Shown: piece after piece, positions 17,163-22,368 of the stretch
Numbering within the stretch: the first letter of the stretch is position 1
Layout: every line of letters starts with the position of its first letter
DNA from: an uncultured Chloroflexota bacterium
GTDB lineage: Bacteria; Chloroflexota; Anaerolineae; Anaerolineales; Anaerolineaceae
Assembly (NCBI GenBank): GCA_902795255.1
Contig: CADBKS010000037.1
Span: 1-22,368 of the forward strand
Length of the DNA stretch: 22,368 nucleotides
Direction: 5' to 3'
Program-made: the position numbers and the translations under genes
Notes under the pieces: model-generated
Database searches by the model: none
What the model saw: the letters and a program-made list of their open reading frames with translations, nothing else
Told to the model about the DNA's origin: nothing

Positions 17163-17948
17163 TCATTCTGGTACACCGGCACCTGATACAGGTGTACCAC
17201 TTTTCTGTTTGACCGCACGCTGAATAACACCTTTGCTGACTCCCGTTAACCGTTCTATCTGGCGAATAGATAAACCCTTTTCATACAGAAGCCTGACCGC
17301 ATCATCACGACTTTTCCGGGAATAACTTCGTATCTCCGTTCCCGAATTCACATGCAGGGTTTCCTGCATCACCGTTTTTGCCCACTCATCGTCCCGCGGC
17401 GATACCGGCATCTTCTGATCGTTATCTTCATATTTCGCGTCAATATATGCCGCATATTCCTCAAAACTCCCAATCAGTTCCGTCAGAATTGTGGTATCCA
17501 CAAAGGAATTCGGATGTCCGTATCGGCTGTAACTGCTCCACTGATAATCCGCAGCAGAACAAAGTCCCGCATCCCGGGGATTATTCAGAATATAACGGAA
17601 CACTGTACACAACGCATCGTCACTTTCGATTGCGCGGCAGGTATAGCGATTCTGAAACAGGTGTCCGCTGCGTTCATATTTTTTATTGAACCAGATCGCG
17701 TAATTCCCCGACAGCCTTTTCATAAACAGGGATTTATTTTGCCCGGCATCGCAGATCAAAAGGTGAAAATGGTTTTCCATCAGGCAAAATGCGTTGATGA
17801 TGATCCGATGGTCTGCACTGTATTGTTTCAGGTTTTGAAGGAAATGAATATAATCAGCCGGCTCTTCAAAAATCACCTGTTTCCCATTTCCCCGCTGGGC
17901 AATGTGATAATACCCCATTTCACTTACAGGTCTTGGCTGAACAGGCAT
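17163..17948 (-). CDS. REP-associated tyrosine transposase (Y1/HUH, RAYT)
   Basis: The protein belongs to the Y1 single-strand HUH transposases that act on REP palindromes. I chose the ATG at 17948 (261 residues, MPVQPRPVSEMGYYHIAQRG) because GAGGAG lies 6 nt upstream; the longer frame adds nine residues without support. The HUH motif is H60-F61-H62 in MENHFHLL, the likely catalytic Tyr is Y83 in SGNYAIWFN, and GHLFQNRY is the usual RAYT segment. A C-terminal helix-turn-helix is visible (LSIRQIERLTGVSKGVIQRA). The last residues, SGTPVSGAGVPE, are encoded by a REP-like palindrome at 17169-17199, and two further copies lie upstream. The gene is visibly richer in A/T than its neighbours, consistent with acquisition by transfer. 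Confidence 0.92.
   Translation of the reverse strand: MPVQPRPVSEMGYYHIAQRGNGKQVIFEEPADYIHFLQNLKQYSADHRIIINAFCLMENHFHLLICDAGQNKSLFMKRLSGNYAIWFNKKYERSGHLFQNRYTCRAIESDDALCTVFRYILNNPRDAGLCSAADYQWSSYSRYGHPNSFVDTTILTELIGSFEEYAAYIDAKYEDNDQKMPVSPRDDEWAKTVMQETLHVNSGTEIRSYSRKSRDDAVRLLYEKGLSIRQIERLTGVSKGVIQRAVKQKSGTPVSGAGVPE
17169..17200. repeat. REP-like palindrome, copy A (inside transposase 3' end)
   Basis: TGGTACACC and GGTGTACCA form a 9-bp stem around a 13-nt loop, which itself contains CACCTG-ATA-CAGGTG. The unit lies within the final codons of the minus-strand transposase and ends 6 nt before its stop triplet. It matches copies B and C at 18015-18096 except at two loop positions (CGG in place of CAG, and the flank). 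Confidence 0.85.
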
Positions 17949-18014
17949 AATTATCTCCTCAGGTACGGCGTACACTCAGTATATCTGAAACAAAAACGCC
18001 TGTCAATGGCCAAA

Positions 18015-18096
18015 GTGGTACACCAGCACCTGATACAGGTGTATGATACAGGTGTACCAAAATTTGGTACACCTGTATCAGGTGCTGGTGTACCAC
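18015..18096. repeat. Inverted pair of REP-like palindromes, copies B and C
   Basis: Copy B (18015-18059) and copy C (18065-18096) face each other. Apart from a 13-nt tandem duplication in B (TGATACAGGTGTA at 18031-18043 and 18044-18056), the two 34-nt arms are perfect reverse complements, meeting at the centre CCAAAATTTGG. Each unit can also fold on itself through GGTACACC/GGTGTACC. The pair lies 67 nt upstream of the transposase start. With copy A in the same orientation as B at the far end, the gene is bracketed by direct repeats, as in BIME-like REP/RAYT loci. Confidence 0.88.
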
Positions 18097-18440
18097 TGCC
18101 CGGGGTCGGTGATTTGTTTTATAATTTCAGTACTGCTGTACGCAAGGAAAATCTTTGCGGCAGATGCGGGATCCGCCGGGTACTGGCATGTCATCACTGC
18201 ACACAGAACAGGTAACCTCCGTAAAAAACATGTGAACTTCATTTAGAGCCGTGGTAACATAATTCAATCTGTCGTCTCAGGCACATTAGCCGGCCCGTGC
18301 CCCCGGCTAAACAAACCGGGCGCGGCCAGCGGCTAACGAAAACACACGAACGTTTGTGCCGCGCCTTGTGCGAAGTACTCACTTCCGAATGCCATAAGTT
18401 TAACAAAGTGAGCTCTTTTAGCAGAAAGGAAAAATTCATA
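18097..18440 (+). promoter_or_regulatory. Structured leader region of the CPBP protease gene
   Basis: There is no convincing gene here. TTAGCC (18286-18291) can pair with GGCTAA at 18331-18336, extending through GGCC/GGCC and GTGCCC/GGGCGC into a long bulged stem. Alternatively, TTAGCCGG pairs with CCGGCTAA at 18303-18310 in a short hairpin. A third hairpin, CTCACTT (18379-18385) with AAGTGAG (18406-18412), is followed by CTCTTTTA and lies just before the gene. This mutually exclusive layout resembles an attenuator, but the stems could also be remnants of a mobile element. The blocks at 18358-18368 and 18404-18415 recur at the right end of the window. No clear promoter is seen. Confidence 0.45.
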
Positions 18441-19403
18441 ATGGAAGAAAACACCGCACGGAAAACATTTTCCCGCATCGGCTTTGCACAGATCGCGGGG
18501 ATCATTGGCACATTCCTCGTCTCTCGTCTTATTTTGACCCCGGCAGCTGCGGGTGAGAACCTGCAGAAGACTTTTGACGCGATCGGTGCGTCAGGAGTTC
18601 TGCTGCTGATGTACGTACCGCAGATCGCTTATCTGCTCTTTTACTGGCTGGCCGTCAGGACCATGCCGAAAGCGGAATGGCAGAAAGAAAAACTGGGCTT
18701 CCGGAGGCTCGCGGAGATCTTCATGATGATGTATGCCGTCTCCAGCGTGCTCAACCAGATCGGGCTCGCGATCACCAAAACCGCTCCCGCGGGCGGTGAA
18801 TTCCAGCTGGATCTGATCGCGAAAATGGAGTCCACCAGGCTGCCGGTGGCGATCGCGATCCCTGTCGTGATCGGGCCGATCCTGGAAGAACTGATCTTCC
18901 GCAAGCTCATGCTGGACAGGACCAGAGCTTACGGCGAAAAGACCGCCATCATCTTCTCCGCAGTATGCTTCGGACTGTTCCACGGAAATCTGACCCAGTT
19001 CCTCTACGCCGGATGTGTCGGTCTGTTCCTCGGCTATGTATACTGCAAGACAGGGAAGGTCCTTTACACCATGATCATGCATATGCTTCTGAACGGCACC
19101 AGCTCGTTCATTCTGCTGGTACTCCCGATGCTTCAGCAGGATCAGGAGGACCGCGCGGTCATCGCGTTCATCCTCATCGTTCTGATCGTGATCATCCTCG
19201 GGATCATGACGATCGCGGGGTTCATCCTCCTGATCCGCCGGATCAAACAGAAGCGGATCGTGTTTGATGAGTCCATGCCCGAATGCATTCCGCAGAATGA
19301 GGTCCTGAAGACCGTCTGGCTGAACCCCGGCGTGATCCTCCTCGTCATCCTCGAAGGAGCCGAGATCATCGCAACATTATTCAATATCGAACTGCCGTTT
19401 TAA
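18441..19403 (+). CDS. CPBP family intramembrane metalloprotease
   Basis: This 320-residue integral membrane protein belongs to the CAAX protease/Abi (CPBP) family, glutamate-type intramembrane proteases. The family motifs are present: EELIFRKLML with E149, E150 and R154; FGLFHGNL with H181; and MIMHMLLN with H214 and N218. About eight hydrophobic segments are visible, including LLLMYVPQIAYLLFYWLAV and IAFILIVLIVIILGIMTIAG. The ATG at 18441 has AAGGA 10 nt upstream; a longer frame to 18297 crosses the hairpins and lacks a site. Bacterial relatives act in peptide maturation, bacteriocin self-immunity or stress signalling. No bacteriocin gene is nearby, so the substrate is open. Confidence 0.88.
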   Translation: MEENTARKTFSRIGFAQIAGIIGTFLVSRLILTPAAAGENLQKTFDAIGASGVLLLMYVPQIAYLLFYWLAVRTMPKAEWQKEKLGFRRLAEIFMMMYAVSSVLNQIGLAITKTAPAGGEFQLDLIAKMESTRLPVAIAIPVVIGPILEELIFRKLMLDRTRAYGEKTAIIFSAVCFGLFHGNLTQFLYAGCVGLFLGYVYCKTGKVLYTMIMHMLLNGTSSFILLVLPMLQQDQEDRAVIAFILIVLIVIILGIMTIAGFILLIRRIKQKRIVFDESMPECIPQNEVLKTVWLNPGVILLVILEGAEIIATLFNIELPF

Positions 19404-19501
19404 GGTAAGCCCCGCCCGATTCCATCCGGCCCACCCGGGCGGACAGCATAAATTTTCCGGTTCGAAAAGGCATCGGAAAGAAAGATACCATGAAATATAC
19501 A

Positions 19502-19552
19502 ACAGGACAGTACGGAGCGGTGGAGCTCCGTACTGTCCTGTGATCCGTTTTT
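19502..19552 (+). terminator. Terminator after the CPBP gene
   Basis: A perfect 16-bp stem (19502-19517 with 19526-19541, 8-nt loop) is followed by GATCCGTTTTTG. It lies about 100 nt past the stop at 19403; the stretch before it (19404-19501) shows nothing else. The delayed T-run is still consistent with termination on the plus strand. Confidence 0.75.
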
Positions 19553-19769
19553 GTCCCGGTATCAGATCCCGGGGCATCATCCATAGAGTTGGCTGTTTAA
19601 TTGAAGCGATGTTTTCATGTAAAGATGCTGTCAGCTGCATCCGCCCGACACAGTGCCGGGTGCATTGGCTGCGCCGGGTTCCCGGAGAGAGTCCCCCGGC
19701 GTGACCGATTTGTATACGCTGTAATTCCCGTAACCCAAAAAATATGATGAATATCATGATAATAATTTG

Positions 19770-19798
19770 TTTACAACTGACACTGATGAGAATAAAAT
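19770..19798 (+). promoter_or_regulatory. Upstream promoter of the solute-binding protein gene
   Basis: A -35 TTTACA (19770-19775) and a -10 TAAAAT (19793-19798) are separated by exactly 17 nt. ATGAT and ATCAT (about 19744-19757) form a short inverted repeat just upstream, possibly an operator. The transcript would start near 19805. Confidence 0.65.
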
Positions 19799-19832
19799 GA
19801 TTGTTAATTCAAGTATCCACTTTAAAAATCCG

Positions 19833-19861
19833 TTTACACTCTGATAATCCTGTTTGATACT
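19833..19861 (+). promoter_or_regulatory. Second promoter of the solute-binding protein gene
   Basis: A second TTTACA (19833-19838) is followed after 17 nt by GATACT (19856-19861), a weaker -10. It lies 63 nt after the first promoter and has the same -35 and spacing. Its start near 19868 would fall just before the leader hairpin at 19876. Confidence 0.45.
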
Positions 19862-19875
19862 CCGATTTTTTCTCC

Positions 19876-19895
19876 GCTGCGAAGCAGCATTTTTT
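19876..19895 (+). terminator. Terminator-like hairpin inside the solute-binding protein leader
   Basis: GCTGC (19876-19880) and GCAGC (19884-19888) form a stem with a GAA loop followed by ATTTTTT. It lies between the two promoters and the gene start at 20016. It could be an attenuator or could end a short RNA. The stem is only 5 bp, so read-through is expected. An 11-nt direct repeat TTTGTATACGC occurs at 19709-19719 and, overlapping the T-run, at 19893-19903. Confidence 0.5.
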
Positions 19896-20015
19896 GTATA
19901 CGCACATCCTGATTAGCGGACCGGATCGCAAAAGTGACCTTACCTGAAGAACGCCAAGCAAAGGATGCCCGCGTTAAACTCTGCGAAGAATTTTTATACA
20001 ATAAGGAGAAAAATC

Positions 20016-21221
20016 ATGAAAAAACTTTTGAATGTCGTTCTGGTTCTTGCCGTGGTTCTGGCACTGACAGCCGCCGCAGGAGCACAGGAATCGCTCGTGG
20101 TCCGTGATGAGAGCGAATACGCTGCCATGACCATGGATGAGCTGTATGAAGCTGCTTTGAAAGAAGCCGCCGAAGGGAAATCCCTCGTTGTTTACTCGGA
20201 AACCGGCTCCGTCAACAAGTCCGTAGCCGAGTTCATGGAAGATTTCCCGGGGATCCCGGCCGAAGGCACAAAATACAAACCGGCCGTCATTGCGGAAAAG
20301 ATCCCGCTCGAATTTCAGGGTGAACCCTATGCCGACGTGATCCTCACCAGCGACGGCACGGGCGAATTCTATCTGGACTGGTACAAGAAAGGCTACGTGA
20401 CCGCTTACTATCAGGAAGCTGTTGAAGCCGCTCTCATTCCGGAATTCGCGCAGTATGGGCTTCCGCTCAGCATTGAAGGCGATGTATGGTTTTACAACAC
20501 CGAAGCATTCCCGGATGGCTCTCCGATCAATAACTGGTGGGACGTCGTGGAAATGAAGGAAGACGGGACCTCTGTTTATACCGTCACTTCCTACCCGGTC
20601 TCCAATCTGAACTTTGTTTCCATGCTGACCAACCTGGTAAAAAACGCGGACGTGCTGGAAAAAGCCTATGAAGAAAAATACGGCGAACCGATCGAATATA
20701 CCTACCCGGCTGATGCAGGCGTAGAGGAAAACAACGCCGGCTATGAATGGATCTACCGCTATCTGCAGATCAAATATATTGAAAACACCAGCGCGAGCGA
20801 GATCACCGCGGCCGTAGCAGCCTCCACCGCTGAAGATCCGGTCCTCGGTTTCACCGGCACCGTAAACCTCGGGGATGCGCTCGAACTCGGTCAGAAGGTC
20901 GATATCGTCCTGTCCATGTCCGATTTCAACGGTTTCTCCCGCGCGAAAATGATCTATCTGTTCTCAAAGAGTGACAGCCCGGCGATCGCCCACCTCTATA
21001 TGCTTTACATGATGGGCGGCGAAGACGGCACCGGCAGAGGGTATAACGCCTATGTCAACCGCCTGGGGTGCTACCCGTCCCGCACGGATGTTGATTCCAG
21101 CGCGTGGAACACGGTCTCTTTTGAGGATATGAATATTCTGCCTTCGGATGTGGAATACGTCTACTACAATTATCTGGACGTGCAGGATTTCTACAATTTT
21201 TATTCGGAAGAATTCAAATAA
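20016..21221 (+). CDS. Secreted ABC-type solute-binding protein (iron(III)-like family)
   Basis: This 401-residue protein has a Sec signal peptide (MKKLLNVVLVLAVVLALTAA, cleavage near AGA|QE) and no lipobox Cys. The mature N-terminus, MDELYEAALKEAAEGKSLVVYSETGSVNKS, resembles the solute-binding family used for ferric iron, phosphonate or similar ligands (extracellular binding protein family 1). The body keeps the two-lobe pattern, with GDVWFYNTEAFPDG and NGFSRAKMIYLFSKSDSPA. The ATG at 20016 has AAGGAG 7 nt upstream; the longer frame from 19965 has none. No permease or ATPase gene is adjacent, so it is an orphan binding protein or acts with a transporter elsewhere. Without a lipid anchor, how it stays near the cell is unclear. 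Ligand is not determined. Confidence 0.82.
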   Translation: MKKLLNVVLVLAVVLALTAAAGAQESLVVRDESEYAAMTMDELYEAALKEAAEGKSLVVYSETGSVNKSVAEFMEDFPGIPAEGTKYKPAVIAEKIPLEFQGEPYADVILTSDGTGEFYLDWYKKGYVTAYYQEAVEAALIPEFAQYGLPLSIEGDVWFYNTEAFPDGSPINNWWDVVEMKEDGTSVYTVTSYPVSNLNFVSMLTNLVKNADVLEKAYEEKYGEPIEYTYPADAGVEENNAGYEWIYRYLQIKYIENTSASEITAAVAASTAEDPVLGFTGTVNLGDALELGQKVDIVLSMSDFNGFSRAKMIYLFSKSDSPAIAHLYMLYMMGGEDGTGRGYNAYVNRLGCYPSRTDVDSSAWNTVSFEDMNILPSDVEYVYYNYLDVQDFYNFYSEEFK

Positions 21222-21249
21222 GGGCAGCAAAACGCTGACGGCATAATAA

Positions 21250-21288
21250 AAACCGGTGCGGAAATGACTTCCGCACCGGTTTCTTTTT
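21250..21288. terminator. Bidirectional terminator between binding-protein and HAD genes
   Basis: AAACCGGTGCGGAA (21250-21263) and TTCCGCACCGGTTT (21269-21282) form a 14-bp stem with a 5-nt loop. CTTTTT follows on plus and TTATTATG on minus. It sits between convergent genes and can end both. Confidence 0.9.
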
Positions 21289-21302
21289 CACGTAAACTCC
21301 GG

Positions 21303-21992
21303 TCAGGCCCCGGCGATCTCTAAGAAGCGGTCAATGTCCGCCAGGTCCGGGAGGAAGAAATCCGGCTGACAGGCCTGCAGCTCTTCGGCAGTAAACTTGC
21401 CCGTGGCCACGGCCAGCGCTTTGGCCCCGACCGCGCGCGCACAGGCGATATCATTCGGTGTATCCCCGATGACCAGACAGCGTTCGGGATCGACCTCATG
21501 CCCCAGAAAATCAGAAGCGGAACGCAGCGCTTTGCGGGCGGTGTCGGCACGGCAGGTGCTGTCATCACCAAAGCCGCCGTAGAGGAAATCTTCCCGCTTC
21601 ATCCCCGCCGCACGGAGTTTCGGCTCCACGAGCACTTCCATATTTCCGGTCAGGAGTCCCGGATAAAGCCCGATCTCGTTCAGTTTGGCGATCAGTTCGA
21701 TCACGCCGGGATTTGCTTTCAGGCCGCCTTCTTCGATCATGCGGAAAATACTCTGCCGGATATATTCGACGATCTCTTCCTTGGCTTTTTTCCTGCGCTC
21801 GCCCGTCAGTCCGAAGTTCGTCAGGAACTCCTCAATAATATCATTATCGGTCCGGCCGCTGTACGGCCACGGATCCAGGCTGATTTCATAACCTGCTTTG
21901 GCAAAGCCTTCATGGAAGGCTGCCCGCGCCAGGGATCTGCTTTCGACAAGGGTCCCATCCATATCAAAGAAAAGTGCATCAAATCTGGCCAT
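21303..21992 (-). CDS. HAD superfamily hydrolase (phosphoglycolate phosphatase-like)
   Basis: This 229-residue cytoplasmic phosphatase has all four HAD motifs. Motif I is FFDMDGTLV (nucleophile D10, acid D12), motif II is LLTGN, motif III is a Lys-containing segment, and motif IV is GDTPNDIACARAVGA with the Mg-binding Asp pair. A helical C1 cap lies between motifs I and II (about residues 17-85), placing it with the Gph/beta-phosphoglucomutase branch. The substrate may be phosphoglycolate or another small phosphate ester; the sequence does not decide. The ATG at 21992 has GAGG 5 nt upstream. A TATAAT reads on the minus strand at 22026-22031, with a poor -35. It stands alone, ending at the shared terminator. 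Confidence 0.9.
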   Translation of the reverse strand: MARFDALFFDMDGTLVESRSLARAAFHEGFAKAGYEISLDPWPYSGRTDNDIIEEFLTNFGLTGERRKKAKEEIVEYIRQSIFRMIEEGGLKANPGVIELIAKLNEIGLYPGLLTGNMEVLVEPKLRAAGMKREDFLYGGFGDDSTCRADTARKALRSASDFLGHEVDPERCLVIGDTPNDIACARAVGAKALAVATGKFTAEELQACQPDFFLPDLADIDRFLEIAGA

Positions 21993-22025
21993 GTTTTCCT
22001 CACCGGTAAAGAAAATTGTACGGTA

Positions 22026-22031
22026 ATTATA
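22026..22031 (-). promoter_or_regulatory. Promoter -10 of the HAD gene
   Basis: A consensus TATAAT on the minus strand lies 34 nt before the HAD start codon. The -35 is unclear: ACATTG at the right 17-nt spacing is weak. The leader would be about 25 nt. Confidence 0.5.
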
Positions 22032-22110
22032 ACGCCGAAAAGAGCGGACAATGTTTCAAATTTTCCATCAGTGTTTTTCTAAGTTTGACAAAGGGGATTT
22101 AAATAAAAAG

Positions 22111-22148
22111 TGGGAGGCTGGTGGGGCTCGAACCCACAACATCTTGTT
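22111..22148 (-). other. tRNA 3' fragment (T-arm and acceptor strand), possible attachment site remnant
   Basis: On the minus strand GTGGG-TTCGAGC-CCCAC (22121-22137) is a perfect T-arm with a 7-nt loop. It is followed by an acceptor-like CAGCCTCC and then a T-rich tail (CTTTTTATTT). Just upstream AACA-TCT-TGTT (22138-22148, plus reading) could be the variable arm of a long-variable-arm tRNA (Leu, Ser or Tyr type). No D-arm, anticodon arm or matching 5' acceptor strand is found upstream. Such 3' tRNA pieces commonly remain at the far end of an integrated element; a degraded tRNA gene is the alternative. Confidence 0.5.
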
Positions 22149-22247
22149 CCACAGGCATACTGAGTAAATTTTCTCCGGTAAGCCTTGATTTTTTGCAAAA
22201 TCGTGTTGCTTTTTCTCGTAAAAAATAATTTTTTTTTACTACTATAC

Positions 22248-22361
22248 GAGCTCACTTTGATAAGCACAAGGCAGTCGAAAGTGAGAAACCTGCTCCGTAT
22301 GGTGTGGGCGAAGCCCACGCCTTTTAAGATGCGGAGCAGGAGCTGCGCTGCAAGGCGCGGC
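22248..22361 (-). repeat. Intergenic structured element sharing blocks with the CPBP leader
   Basis: On the minus strand, GCCGCGCCTTG (22351-22361) and CAAAGTGAGCTC (22248-22259) occur in the same order and orientation as at 18358-18368 and 18404-18415 on plus, but farther apart. CTCACTTT (22251-22258) pairs with AAAGTGAG (22278-22285). CCTGCTCCG (22289-22297) pairs with CGGAGCAGG (22332-22340) around an inner hairpin GTGGGC-GAA-GCCCAC (22304-22318). No protein is credible here. The element may continue beyond the window. Between it and the tRNA fragment, the A/T-rich 22149-22247 holds a 14-nt palindrome GATTTTGCAAAATC and a GTAAAAAA/TTTTTTAC hairpin. Confidence 0.5.
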
Positions 22362-22368
22362 CCAATCG

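Noticed and set aside
17169..18096. Short CRISPR array from the repeated 30-nt units
   Set aside because: The units are palindromic, inverted relative to each other and not evenly spaced by unique spacers. They flank a RAYT gene, and no cas gene is present.
19740..19765. Fur box upstream of the solute-binding protein promoter
   Set aside because: The A/T-rich ATGAT/ATCAT repeat matches the Fur consensus only loosely. The idea rests mainly on the presumed iron ligand.
19981..20005. TTAAAC-17-TACAAT promoter just before the solute-binding protein gene
   Set aside because: Transcription would begin at or past the ribosome binding site AAGGAG, leaving it out of the message.
22079..22318. 79-codon minus frame ending CCGFEPHQPPT
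   Set aside because: It runs through the tRNA fragment and hairpins. This peptide ending is the usual false translation of a T-arm.
22111..22368. 3' end of a tmRNA (ssrA)
   Set aside because: The T-loop TTCGAGC is tRNA-like. No tag-peptide frame or pseudoknot series is seen in the 230 nt upstream on the minus strand.

Overview
The window looks like chromosomal DNA of a moderately GC-rich, probably anaerobic bacterium with strong AGGAG-type ribosome binding sites. A Clostridia-like member of the Bacillota is my first guess, from the Shine-Dalgarno style, the DUF4256 and DUF4353-type proteins and the signal peptides. The Thr/Pro-rich SGNH lipoproteins would also fit Anaerolineae (Chloroflexota). 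The sequence alone does not settle this.

Region 1 (1-6700, minus strand) is a branched-chain amino acid operon in the order ilvB-ilvN-ilvC-ilvD-leuA, with leuA running off the left edge. It has a good promoter at 6616-6644 and a leader of about 215 nt holding one or two small upstream ORFs. A perfect 13-bp hairpin lies between ilvD and leuA. Together the genes carry pyruvate to the valine and isoleucine keto-acid precursors, and commit ketoisovalerate to leucine.

Region 2 (6720-11020, minus strand) holds a secreted carbohydrate-binding-domain protein with Met/Gly-rich tails, then the rpsO-pnp ribosomal protein S15/PNPase pair. A highly structured spacer separates rpsO and pnp.

Region 3 (11210-14080, plus strand) holds two tandem paralogous SGNH/GDSL-like lipoproteins in which the usual Ser nucleophile is Cys (GDC), followed by a DUF4256 protein. 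Region 4 (14090-17950, minus strand) holds an ABC exporter, a nucleoside hydrolase and a REP-associated tyrosine (Y1/HUH) transposase.

The transposase is bracketed by palindromic REP-like units. One unit encodes the enzyme's last residues; two others form an almost perfect 34-nt inverted pair upstream. Region 5 (18100-21290, plus strand) holds a structured leader, a CPBP membrane protease and an orphan secreted solute-binding protein with tandem promoters and a terminator inside its leader.

Region 6 (21300-22368) holds a minus-strand HAD phosphatase, a 3' tRNA-like fragment without its 5' half, and an intergenic element sharing two sequence blocks with the leader of the CPBP gene. The most unusual signals are the transposase/REP system, the Cys-nucleophile lipoprotein pair, the rpsO-pnp spacer structure, and the tRNA fragment beside a dispersed element.
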